NCBI GenBank assembly: GCA_905147135.1
Contig: LR990050.1
Coordinates: 16,676,001 to 16,740,000, forward strand
Source: Blastobasis lacticolella
Lineage: Eukaryota > Arthropoda > Insecta > Lepidoptera > Blastobasidae
Direction: 5' to 3'
Length of the DNA stretch: 64,000 nt
In this document: piece by piece, positions 1-10,376 of the stretch
How positions within the stretch are numbered: position 1 is the first letter of the stretch
Layout of the letters: each line of letters starts with the position of its first letter
Position numbers and translations under genes: made by a program
The notes under the pieces: generated by a model
Seen by the model: only the letters and a program-made list of their open reading frames with translations
What the model was told of the DNA's origin: nothing
Databases searched by the model: none

Positions 1-330
1 TCAAATCAGGGCCCCGTCGACCTAAAATTGTCTGTAATATTGAGTGAATTAAGACTGAATAACTCAAATTTTGTAATTCAAACTGATTATAATTGTGTGA
101 GATACGAACAAAATTGGAGGAAACGGGGCCAAGGTCGTGCGCGTCGAGAAGGGCAAAGGGGAGTTGCGTAATACAGGGCAGGCCACTTTTCACATGTTTT
201 AAGATTGACACTCCTACACAATTTTCTTTCTTATTTGTTGTCTCTCGTCAATCTTGGGACAGCCTATCATGTATTATGCCATGTGCCCTTTTGTTTATTG
301 TAGATAGAAATTAGGTTATTTCTTTTCCAT
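1..330. other. AT-rich non-coding DNA
   Basis: No conserved coding frame, RNA gene or recognisable repeat was seen. The only open frame here (93-314) has no domain and ordinary AT-rich composition. Confidence 0.5.
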
Positions 331-445
331 ATCATCATCACAGCCCATCATAGTCTACTGCAGGACTTAAGGTCTCGCCACGAAAGGGGAGGTTATTGCC
401 ATAATCCCCACGCTTGGCAGGCGGGTTGTGGATCGCAGTGTTATT
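331..445 (-). repeat. Rep-F fragment (GAT-tailed dispersed repeat)
   Basis: This minus-strand fragment matches the 3' half of the repeat at 3522-3778. Shared words are the inverse of 'AAGCGTGGAGATTATGGC' and of 'CTGCAGTGG', and it ends in CATCATCAC, the inverse of the GATGATG tail. It is a degenerate, 5'-truncated dispersed copy. Confidence 0.65.
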
Positions 446-594
446 ATTTCTTTGTATCGCTGTCTTTTTCATGTAACTTCACTAAAATGCAAAATGCAAT
501 TTTATAAATTATTTATAATATTGTCCTACACAAGATTTAGCTAGATTAGCTAGAAATTACTTTAATTTACAAAACATAGAAATCAGCATACACC

Positions 595-835
595 TACATC
601 ATCAACAGCCCATAACCATAAGCTCACTGCTGGGCTTGAGCTTCCTCTACATTAGTGGAAGATTTATCACACTTGGTAAACGGATTGGAGATCGCAGTGT
701 TGAACATTGTCAATAAAAATGCTACTATAGCTACCCATTTTCTGGTTTACGTAGGAAATATATTAAAGGTTCGTATATTTACGACACCTGTCAATTAATG
801 CGGTCAGCGCTATTCTACTTTCCCGGTCACCGCCT
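595..835 (-). repeat. Rep-F copy, degenerate
   Basis: A second minus-strand copy of the family at 3522-3778. It keeps the inverse of the 3' end (CATCATCAACAGCCCATAAC), the 'GATCGCAGTGTTG' word and the 'ATTTTCTGG' word, and reaches the inverse of the 5' region near 835 (GCGCTATTCTACT). A closely similar minus-strand copy lies at 57290-57500. Confidence 0.6.
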
Positions 836-2092
836 AACAATATTGGTATTACATGTCATTTAATATTAGATTCGCCGAAAACATAACCATTTCATCGGAA
901 TAATCCCAAAAGCGCGACAAAAAAACCCCTCTCACCTACGATATTAATGGGCCGAATTCATCACCGCTAATACCCTTCGTGTTAATGACGTATAAACAAG
1001 GAAAAATAGCGTTTACCTTTACACAAACATACGGATGACGCGTCGAATGAACACAAAGAGCCTGTAAACAGAATAAAAAAATAAACAACCAAAAGTGTTA
1101 CACATAATGCCTCAAAGGCTAATCACCCGACATAAGCCGTCGGTGTCACCAATGATGAATTACTCGATTCAAACTCGCTGAATATCGATTGTCGATTATA
1201 AACTGACATGTTTATCGGGGCATTGTTTAGTGACGTCCATGGGGTGTTATGTGGATTGATGAGCCATGAACATGTTTGGGACAGTAAAGGGTATTGGGTA
1301 AATATCAATGTAGGAGGACGAAGCGAATTAAAGACAAACATTTGAAGGGGTCATTGGATTGCATGTGTTTGTGTAATGGATTATATATCTGTTTCGGTAT
1401 ATGTGTGTGTTTATTTTGGTTTGTGATAGTAAAGTAATTTGAGCGGCGAAAGGTACGGAAACTGTTATACCAACACCTACAGAAAAAATTTCAATTCCTT
1501 TGAATTGGGAAATTCGATCACAAATAAACGATGTTGGTGTAATCAGACTCAATGCTGACTAGTATAATATTTGTCCTATAACTTATCATTGTCATAAAAT
1601 CACAAATCACTCTTTCCCACTCTCAGGTCGTCTTCATGTCTGAAAATCGTGATTCTAATGAGATTCTACTCGGTGCCGGATAACGATTTAATATAAAGTT
1701 TATGTCTCCGCGTTTTTTAGCCTGTCAGTTCTTATTTTGTTAAATTTGAATCAGGCAAACGTATCTGAACCTGGCAAAAATAACGTCCACTAAAATCATA
1801 CGAGTCGTTGTCTAATCCGACTAGAGCTGTCCAAATTTCTGTTCACAGCTACTTGAAAAGGTTGTGACTGTGTGACGGGCTAGTCATAGCAACGATAGGT
1901 TAGGTTTACCAGGGAGCTTTTTTTGGATTTTGCTGGATAACACCCGTTAAGAGGGGTATCCCCAAAAATAATAAGAAAAGCTTCAACGCTTACTTGATTC
2001 GGATGTGGAATGAGCTCCTAGCCATAGTGTTTCCTTTGGACTGTGATATGGGATCGTTCAAGAGTTATATAAGAGGTCTTTTTAGAGGCGGG
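836..2092. other. Non-coding stretch, nothing recognised
   Basis: AT-rich sequence with stops in every frame and only short open frames (largest about 75 codons, without domains). I see no RNA gene and no clear repeat family. Confidence 0.5.
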
Positions 2093-2192
2093 CAACGCAT
2101 TGGTGACTCCCTTGGTGTTGCTGATGTCTAGTGGTGTCGGTGACAATTTTCCATCAGATGGCCCGCTTGTCTGCTGTATAACATAAAAAAGA
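2093..2192 (-). repeat. Rep-E fragment
   Basis: Contains GCAACGCATTGGTGA, TTGGTGTTGCTGATGTC and CATCAGATGGCCCG. These match the inverse of the first 100 bp of the longer repeats at 59095-59445 and 60108-60435. Other copies lie at 36018, 39241, 53490 and 54950. It ends in an A-rich tail. Confidence 0.65.
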
Positions 2193-2239
2193 CACTTGAA
2201 ATAGCTAATGCGGTTGTAGGCAATTTGGTTAGATCGTAA

Positions 2240-2495
2240 ATAAATATAAATAAATAATAAATAATCGTGGACAAATTCACACAGCGCCATCTAGCCCCAA
2301 AGTAAGCAAAGCTTGTGTTATGGGTGCTAGATAACTGATAAACTACTTATATACTTTTAAATATATACTTATTATACATAGAACACCCAGACCCGTAACA
2401 GAAATTAAAATTCATCATTTCAATTTCTGCCCGGCCGGGAATCGAACCCGGGACCTCTTGCGTGGCATGTTGACCACTGAACCACTCAGGTCGTA
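2240..2495 (-). mobile_element. tRNA-derived SINE (family S), minus strand
   Basis: On the minus strand a pol III-type head comes first. An A-box-like GAGTGGTTCAGTGG is followed by a B box GGTTCGATTCC (inverse at 2438-2448). The body (TTTTAATTTCTGTTACGGGTC, TTATCTAGCACCCATA, AGATGGCGCTGTGTGAATT) is shared with copies at 29975-30205 and 62295-62505, and the 3' end is rich in A and T. The promoter boxes are established for tRNA-derived SINEs. The arrangement and the family match are read directly from the three copies. Confidence 0.75.
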
Positions 2496-2542
2496 AATAC
2501 CTCAATACACATGAAACTGTAATCGGATAGGAAATAAAAACG

Positions 2543-2881
2543 CAGCTCAAAAGGCTAACTTACGATGACAGATTAAACCTGCTCAACTTGACAACGCTAA
2601 AGAAACGCAGAGAACGTGGCGACCTAATCGAGACATTAAAAATCATCAATGGGCATTACGACGTCCACGAGATTGGAAATTTATTTGTTTTGAACAAAAA
2701 CCCCCACTTACAAGGACATCATCTGAAACTGGATGGGCGGTTTTCCAAAAACAACCCACACCGTCACTTCCTGACCAATCGTGTTGTGAGAGCCTGAAAT
2801 GGGCTCCCTGAGGCGGTGGTGACCGCAGGGAACAAAAACGGATTTAAAAATAGATTAGACAAATTCTTAAGATCAGAATAA
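2543..2881 (+). pseudogene. LINE reverse transcriptase C-terminal relic
   Basis: The frame from 2543 encodes the C-terminal module of a CR1/L2/Jockey-type LINE protein. It runs LTYDDRLNLL, then KKRRERGDLIETLKI, then a GHHLKL segment, then RVVRA, then NGLPEAVV and a final FKNRLDKFL before a TAA at 2879-2881. Family members read RVVxxWNxLP, and here the Trp codon is TGA (the stop that ends the 2588-2797 frame), so this is a decayed copy. Nothing upstream of 2543 continues the reverse transcriptase, so it is a severely 5'-truncated insertion, typical of incomplete target-primed reverse transcription. It abuts the SINE on its left. Confidence 0.75.
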
Positions 2882-3521
2882 CAGGAAGAATAATCTTGGT
2901 TAGAGAGAAGCCGGATGCAAACAACCCAACAGTTGTTCACAACTGCCTGCCTGATAAACAATAAAAAAAACTCTACACCTTGTCCTGTCATTGTTATCGC
3001 GTAAAAATATATTTTCCTTTGTCGGCACAGTTTCCAAACATCAGTCCCAATTAAAAATTCCGCGCGTCCCCAGAGTATCCTCATTAAGCTCGATGATTGC
3101 ACGCCTTGGTTCCTCCACAAAAAACCCGTTGACTTGGTCAAATATTCGCCCCTCCACACAGCCAAATGGAAACAATCCCAATAGAAGCTTTAAAAACAAC
3201 GCCGGCGACGCACGAGATTTCCCCGTGGAATTTAAAAATTAAAAAAGTCAGCGTTATATTAATATCCGGGAGTTCAAAGCCAGGAAGCATTAAAATACTG
3301 TTCATTATTTTTTTCCCAACGAACAAACAGACAATGATCGAGTCGGATATTCAAACTCAGCGGATTATTGATATTTGTTTGGACGTCAATTTTATTTGGC
3401 ACCATTTACATGAGCATCAGAGGTCGAGCGTGTTTTCTTATTTTGTGCTTGATTGTTTTCGTTTTTCCATAATTGGTGCTGTTTTATTAAACATAGCTTT
3501 ATCGATGTTTAGATTTGCTCT
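2882..3521. other. Non-coding stretch, overlapping open frames rejected
   Basis: Open frames on both strands (133 codons minus at 2764-3165; 83 and 164 codons plus at 2991-3660) overlap one another and show no domain. The largest runs straight into the Rep-F repeat at 3522. I see no gene. Confidence 0.5.
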
Positions 3522-3778
3522 TAGAGTGGCCGTGTGGTGTCCGCACAGTAGAATAGCATCAACCCCTTACACTCGTGGGTGTCGTACAAGGCGACTAATG
3601 TTTTCGAGTCAAAGACTTAGCGTAGTCTGGAAAATGAGCAGCAGATTTTTCAATAGTTAAATTATCACTGCATTCTCCAACCCGCTTGCCAAGCGTGGAG
3701 ATTATGGCAATAATCTCCTCTTTCGTGAGAAAGGCCCTAAGACCTGCAGTGGGCTGTTATGATGATGATGATGATTCT
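3522..3778 (+). repeat. Rep-F, near full length, GAT-tailed
   Basis: About 257 bp matching 56893-57165 over most of its length. Shared words include AGAATAGCATCAACCCC, GTACAAGGCGACTAATG, CTCCAACCCGC and AAGCGTGGAGATTATGGC. It ends in GATGATGATGATG. The simple-repeat tail and variable 5' ends suggest a LINE-mobilised, non-LTR-type repeat. I see no clear pol III B box, so SINE status is uncertain. Confidence 0.7.
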
Positions 3779-6119
3779 CTTAGAGTGAACATTTTGGTAA
3801 ACTTGACTTTGATACAGATGATTATTTCATGCAGTGGATATGTTTACACAGTGGACCACATGTACCTAAACCTTTAGTTTCACACCATCTTTGGTATGTA
3901 ATGATGTAGCCGGAAATCCCATTTGCAGAGTACATTTAATAAAATATCATTTTCTGATGTTTTACAAATTACACTATAGAGCTATTACGTTTAAGGAAAT
4001 ATTGTAAACAAACAACGGTAGATCTTAGAGACAAAGATGGTCTTCATTAAAATCGCCAACAAATACTAGCTAGTAGATAAGGGACTAATCAATTAAAGAA
4101 GCCTTTTAGCCAAAGGCCCATCAGTGATACTTTCAGAAATGGAACACAAAACAAAGCCGTAACATGAAATCAGAGTCACGAAATACATTATGTTGCGATA
4201 TAACTAGCTTACAAAATAGCTAGCTTGAAAATTGGCTAGGCCGCGAAATAACTGGCTTGTTAAATGACAAATTATATAGGTTCCCGTACCCAAAGGGTAC
4301 CACCGGAGCACCATATTATTAGGTAGAATCTTGAAATTGTATATTTATTCCAATTTGATAGGGGATATGATAATCATACAATATTTACAAAATTGAAATG
4401 GTATTGAAATTTTGTAACTAGGTACATCCCCTGTGAAAAAAGAGCAGACACAAATCTGATAGAACGGCACGATATTTTTTAACGGGCTATGCCTCACCAC
4501 TCATAACTACTGCTGCCAGGTAGCCAAGAGCTAGTGCGGCGACCACACACAGTTCCTGAGTTAAGACACTCAGGCGCGCTTGAGGAGGAGGCTGTCTTGG
4601 AACCCACATCAAGTTTAATTAAGATGTAACAGTAATATAATAAGACCTACCAGACGTTATAAGTACGAATTTTGTTTTGAAACAATGGATTACTTTTTCT
4701 GCAAATAGCTATTATGTGATCACTATAGAAAAGTTAGTGTTCCCGACCTCCTCCTCCCGATACAAAAAATGTTGAATAAATACCTATTTATGTTTAAGAA
4801 GAAAACGCCCAAAAGATCAATTGAAACAGGTAACCTAATCGCGAAGACTTAAATAACAACAGGTGTACCTGAGCTTACTTAATTCCATTAAAGTAACGAT
4901 CAAGCGTAAATGGAACCCAGTGGGAATTCCAAGAAATCAAATTAGATTAGAATTAATCTTGCCATTATACTGTAAATGCTTTCCGTTGCTTTATTTATTT
5001 ATAAGTCAGCTTCTTGCTTTCAAGGGGCCGGAATGGCGTGCGAAATAAAATCGGGTGGCCATGCTGACCGATGAAATATGGGACACTGGGAAAAGGGTCG
5101 ACGATTGTTGGGCGCTGATTCAAGACGTATACTTATAGCTAGCTATACGGTGGTTTTGCAAGGCCAACGGCACGTTAACCTAAATTATTGAAACGTATTA
5201 TTACTTTTATTGTGTAGGGGACGTGGTGTAGAGGAATTATTTATAAACCCAACTTGTTTTTTAGCTACAATTGAGCAGCTGACGCGACATTGTGAATTCT
5301 CGCGTCAGCTAAACGATTCCTTTTCTGTCCGCATACCATAACATTTTTCGTTAACACCAATCACTTAGATTTAAATTTTTAATCTCTAGACATACGTACA
5401 AATAATTTCACACATCCTTATATTCATATACACTACACTCTCTTCAAATCAGTAGTTAAATCATTTTATATTTTGGAATTTGGAGTGGTTTGCAATTGTA
5501 AAGGTTATTAAGGTTTAAATTACTTTCAGATGTGCATCAATAAACAAATTGCAAAATAAAGTTAGATCCAACGAAATTAAAAACAAGTTCGATTTTCCAC
5601 TCTTCAACCTCTTGCAGTATTCAATTATCCCAGATTCATCTCGCGAGGCAGCCACCCCAATGAAACGTGAAGTATGCCTCATGTTACAGTATGACGTGTA
5701 TGTAATTACTTAGCGACGTATCGCAGAGTCATGCCCTGTCATTTTCGCTAACGCCGTCCCTCACTGGGGCACCGTTAAGGGCTTTCCCTCCAAGATTCTG
5801 CGTCTTATTAGAATCAGCCGCAGCGAGCAAATATGCAAAGGGTTAATTTTGCAGTATATTTACCTGTAACGTATGAATATGCACGAGAATTTGTTCGTAC
5901 ATCGTTTTCGAGATACCAACGGGTGTATGGACAAAATTTATTAAATTTAAGATTTTTGTCTAAGCATATTTGGTATTCTATAACTATGTTGTAACTCAGT
6001 TAATTATAATACTACTTAATAACCCATATCAGCAATGGGCAGATTACATTTTTTCCGAACCGATGGTCTTTGGGGTAGAAATCTTCTCCAGATAATACAA
6101 ACAACCAAACGTAGGATTA
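3779..6119. other. Non-coding stretch
   Basis: AT-rich DNA with no supported gene. The part at 5600-5860 is less AT-biased and shows no repeat match elsewhere in the window, so it could be conserved regulatory sequence. That is conjecture. Small imperfect repeats of a GCTAG word occur near 4200-4260. Confidence 0.4.
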
Positions 6120-6176
6120 GGGCGTCCTGTTGCTAGATGGGATGACAATCTGCGCAAAACCTCCGACAGAGACTAG
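6120..6176 (+). pseudogene. LINE C-terminal relic (GRPVARWDDNL motif)
   Basis: The short frame reads GRPVARWDDNLRKTSDRD and stops at TAG. This is the basic GRPxxRWxDD motif found near the C terminus of many RTE/CR1-like LINE proteins in insects. No upstream reverse transcriptase remains. It is a tiny decayed fragment, and the same motif class recurs at 7263 and 36190. Confidence 0.55.
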
Positions 6177-7262
6177 AAGCAGAAAACTGTCTATCAACAA
6201 CTGGCCCGAGTACAGCGCTTTGAGGAAGACTATTAGTATGTCTAGTAGATCACTGAAGGTGGCTGATGCCGATAAAGCGCCAACTATACTCGCCTATTCC
6301 TGTATTTCCATCCATGTAGGTTTAATCACGTAATTAAGATAGAAATGTAAGAAATTTGTGGTGAAAAGGGAACATATATATCCGCTCCACGTTTGTTCTC
6401 TCAGATTATGGATCTAATATGTATTATACAAGAAACATTAGCTTGGTAAAATTAATATTTTCTGCTTTGAAAAAAAATTGTTTGAACCTACTTAAGCATT
6501 TAGTCTAGACATCCGCGAAACCGCAACAAACGCTTGAACCTAGCCGAACAAAAGGGAATCACAATCCGCAAGAATCATAAAGACAAACGCAAGTCACTCG
6601 TTTTAAGAGGATATTTTTTACAGCAAACATTATCCGGCGAAATTAAACAACACAAAGGAGTGGCACTTTACTGTGGAAGCTGTTTTTCAAAGATACGCCG
6701 CGGGGGAAGGAAAAATATTTGACTTGGCCAAACAAGCGGCCCATTGTTACTTGCCCTTAACGGCTTATTTTGCGTCCCACTAAACCTTTGCGATATTCGA
6801 GAATGCTTCTTGCGTGACTTTTATATGTATTCCGTTTAAGTTTTCGCTGTAAGTGAAAAGTTGGGACAGCGTTTTTGGTGCTTTGCACGAAAATCAGGGC
6901 AAAATTTAATTACCAGCGAGAAACAGCTCACTAATATCCCTCCACTCCTTGTGGTGTATATTGTTATATATATATACTGTTGAACTTAACCTTCCTGCAC
7001 CTTAGTGGAGCGTTTTGGCATAATCTGATGTCTGTCGACATTTGCTTGACCTTTAAAAGCCATAACGAATTTTTAGGAATTTTATTTTCAGCTTAATACA
7101 TAGTCTCGATTTTGCAATTTTAAGACCTAATTATGTCAGTGACCTTAGTTCTGCTACAGATATCTTCATTTCTGATAACAACCTGTAGAAAAAGTGGCCG
7201 AAATGGCAATGCTCTGTTAAATAGCTCTCTGACCGATGGGGCGGAAAGTGCGGACCACGTAC
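6177..7262. other. Non-coding stretch
   Basis: AT-rich with no supported gene. One short frame (6534-6722) has no recognisable domain and no splice or promoter context. Confidence 0.4.
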
Positions 7263-7367
7263 CGGCAATCCAGCGTAGAACGGCATCCCACGAGATGGAT
7301 GGACGATCTGGAAAAGGTCTTATGGAGTCGTATGATGCAAGAGATACAACGGCGATCGATGTGGTAG
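7263..7367 (+). pseudogene. LINE C-terminal relic (PTRWMDDL motif)
   Basis: The frame beginning at 7263 reads RHPTRWMDDLEKVLWSR and continues to a QRRSMW end at a TAG (7365-7367). LINE proteins of the RTE/CR1 type commonly end with PTRWxDDLxK, then WxxxAQDR and W. The longer 122-codon frame over the same place (7133-7501) is in a different register and is a shadow. The fragment is non-functional. Confidence 0.6.
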
Positions 7368-10313
7368 GCGTAGGGACAGGCTTGCGTTCAGCTGCATGTA
7401 GATGTCCTGCGGTTAGGATATTGATGATAATTTCGCGCTATTTGACCGCCATCTCACCTGATGGTATGTTTCGATGTGCTCAAAAGGGCGTGCCTGCCTA
7501 GAAATAGCCTGATTGGTAGGCATCAAACAGGTAGGAATATTCTGCAACGAAAATTGTGTTTTATTCCCTATACTGACATTCTCGCTACCTTTACGTAACT
7601 TAGGCTGCAAACTGCCGCCCGTTTTTCTACACACTATCTCGACACCGATCTGGCTCGGCAAAGGGAATTTTTAGCGCCACGTTGACACGACTGACCTAAC
7701 CCCTTTTTTAGTTAACACTGAGGTCCAGCTTTTTGTGTAAGAGGATTTATTGCCGGGAAAAACTGAGGCGCATGTTTAAATAAAATTAGCAGCACGTTTC
7801 CAAATCGGTAAGATATTTAAAACTTTAATAGTTATAGGATAGGCCGTTGCCGTATGATGCCGTAGATCAGGCCAAGTAGACGAGGAAAAGCAGGACAGCA
7901 AACCATGGCATAAGCTGGGATTGTTTGCTAGAATGATGATGGTTATTTAAAACTGAATTCTGTTATCATTTCAGAATATCAATTTTCTAATAACAAATGA
8001 TTTAAAATTACTAATTACAATTATTTACCCTCCACAAATGTAGAGAATTAGCATGGACGGTTGATGATGATTACGATGAGGACGAATGTATTATTGAACC
8101 AACTTCAAAAGGATGATAGAATATGTGATAATATATTAAACAAACTATTAAAATGAATAAAGTTTTAAATCAAATTAATTTATCTAGTTTCTGAATCAAC
8201 TATTTTTAGAGCACGTAGCTATTTAAAAAGCTACGTCTAGTACTGTAAAGCTTTATTAAAGCTCTGTGGCAGCTTTCGCCGAAAGCTCAGCTTATCCTTT
8301 GAGTGAGGTAAGCTTTGCCTGAGGAATAGACCGGAGTTCTAACAGAAGCCTTTTACATATCACAGAAAGGAATATCACTGTTGAATAAGCTCGATACAAA
8401 ACAAATCACATTAATTAGCCGCTAATTAGCGATTCCTTTGAAGTAAAAGCCGGCTGATAATATAGTATTATTTAATTTAAAATCGAATTTATTTGACAAT
8501 TTCTTACAGAGCAAACAATCTATCACTCAATTAAAAATCGAGATTTCATTGATACCCATATTAGAAAAACTTCAGGCACTGTGATGCCAATAATATAGCG
8601 TACCTTTTAAACGCAGTGTAAGATCCGCTAAAAGAACACATAGCTAGACTTGGACGAGTATTGTTTGTGAATACGGTTTTAAGGCCATAAGCTAAAGTTC
8701 AAGGAAAATATTAAGTTAAACCGCTCAGCGTCAGGATTAACGCCTCATATAACAAACGAGAGCTAGTGACAAAAGAATCACGTGATATCTTCAAAGAGAA
8801 ATCGCGATGCTCCATCGAGTCACGAAACCCATTAAAAGTTTCCAATAGAGTCATGAAAAATGAAAGTACTTTTACGATTCTCCACTGTTCAGAATCTCGA
8901 CTTCATAATATCAATGACTTGCTGAAAACATCCACTTTAGGTTCTTTAGGAGGATTCATTTGGTTGGAGTGAGTTACATTCGCCTTCGCAGTACATCTTT
9001 GCTGAAGATAGAACATGTATTTAGAGTTTATATTTTCTTATGGAAAACATTCAGAATTTCTTTTTTTGGCAAAAAAAGCTCGAGGCGTACTGTTAAAAAA
9101 TAGGGCCTCAGAATTTCCGTATACTAGTAAATAAGCAGCAGGGCTTCTGAACTGCGATTTTCAACCCGTCTTATAACAGCTATGCAATACAATACCTACT
9201 TTGGCTGGGTCTCACGTCCCCCAGCTGACTGGAATGGGCTGTTTGTGATCTAAAACATTACAATATAACTGATGTCTCAAGTAGCGGACCAATTTTTATA
9301 TTAGGAAGCTTCCTGTATCGTCAGTCAGTGCTCAATTGAAGAATGGAATAGTACATTGCTAAAGTGGCTATAGCAGTTGTTATTGGGTCTAAGTGGAGTA
9401 TTTGTCGACCTTGGATTTTTCGAACCATGCTGTGCGACTGTTCTACTTTGATAATTCTTAGCCCTCAGAAGTCTAAACTAAGGGGAGCAAATAATTGGCC
9501 TTGAACTAGTAAAAGTAGAAACTGACTGATTGTCTGAACGATCAATTCGAGAACAAGAACCCAAAGTTTGTAGAGATCAGGGCCTCAGACGTCTTCTAAA
9601 TTTCAAGTAAAGTATAAGAATTAGAAGTATAAGAATGTTTTCAATTCCAGTGGGAAAGAGAGAAATTTATGTGGAAAACGGAATCTAGTAAACATTTACG
9701 AGGATACTCATAATCATCTTCATCTGTTGAGGCATATCTCACAATAATGAGTTTGTTTTAGAGCGGGTTATTCAGTTTGTCCGCCGTTGTAGCTAGCTAC
9801 GAACAAGGTATTTATTTTCTCCTATATCACACCCAACATAATTTTCAACGAACTGAACTGATGGTCAGTGCGTAAAGGATTGTGAACGTTTTTGATACGC
9901 ATACGAGCACGGAACAGAAAAAACCAGCATACAAGGCATTCGCCCTTTAATAAATCAATAAATTATTTTTGATTTCCTTAAAATAAATCAATATAGGTAC
10001 CTTTACTTCGAAAAAATGCACAGTTAGATATTGTCAACTCAACTACAACGATAAAATATTCTCTAATGTCTCCTAAATATAATGGGCTTACATATTTAAC
10101 TATTTTCTTTTCTTGGAAATGAATGTCGGTATGTGGTTGCGATCTTGTATAGTACCAATTTTCTTGAAAGCTGGCATTTGGTGCCAATGTAGCTCAGGTT
10201 AATAACCTCATAAGCTTTCTTAATGCCGACGACTTTGTCATATCTCGTAGGAATGAAAACGCTTTGTATGGAGTAACTAGGTACGTTAACAGATATTATA
10301 TTGTTCAACTTTT
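7368..10313. other. Non-coding stretch
   Basis: About 3 kb of AT-rich DNA with no supported coding exon or RNA gene. A short palindrome lies at 8216-8245 (ACGTAGCT/AGCTACGT). A LINE-tail-like 3' end with GATGATGG may lie at 7840-7945, but it is too decayed to assign. Confidence 0.4.
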
Positions 10314-10376
10314 TATTTTTCAGAATATTTTTTCATAAACTAAAACCTAAAATAAGAAAAAATATTCTGAAAAATA
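10314..10376. repeat. Perfect 21-bp inverted repeat (hairpin)
   Basis: Arms at 10314-10334 and 10356-10376 are perfect reverse complements, separated by a 21-nt loop. They are AT-rich (core CAGAATATT). It could be a small foldback scar or a chance AT-rich palindrome. It is unlikely to be a microRNA precursor because the composition is very low in G and C. Confidence 0.6.

Noticed and set aside
2430..2495. tRNA gene suggested by GGTTCGATTCC on the minus strand
   Set aside because: Only the promoter boxes match; there is no complete cloverleaf, and the same head and body occur at 29975 and 62295, so it is a SINE.
3166..3660. 164-codon plus-strand frame
   Set aside because: It runs into the Rep-F repeat at 3522, overlaps other frames on both strands, and shows no domain or splice context.
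7133..7501. 122-codon plus-strand frame
   Set aside because: It is in a different register from the LINE relic at 7263-7367 that explains the lower AT content there; no domain.
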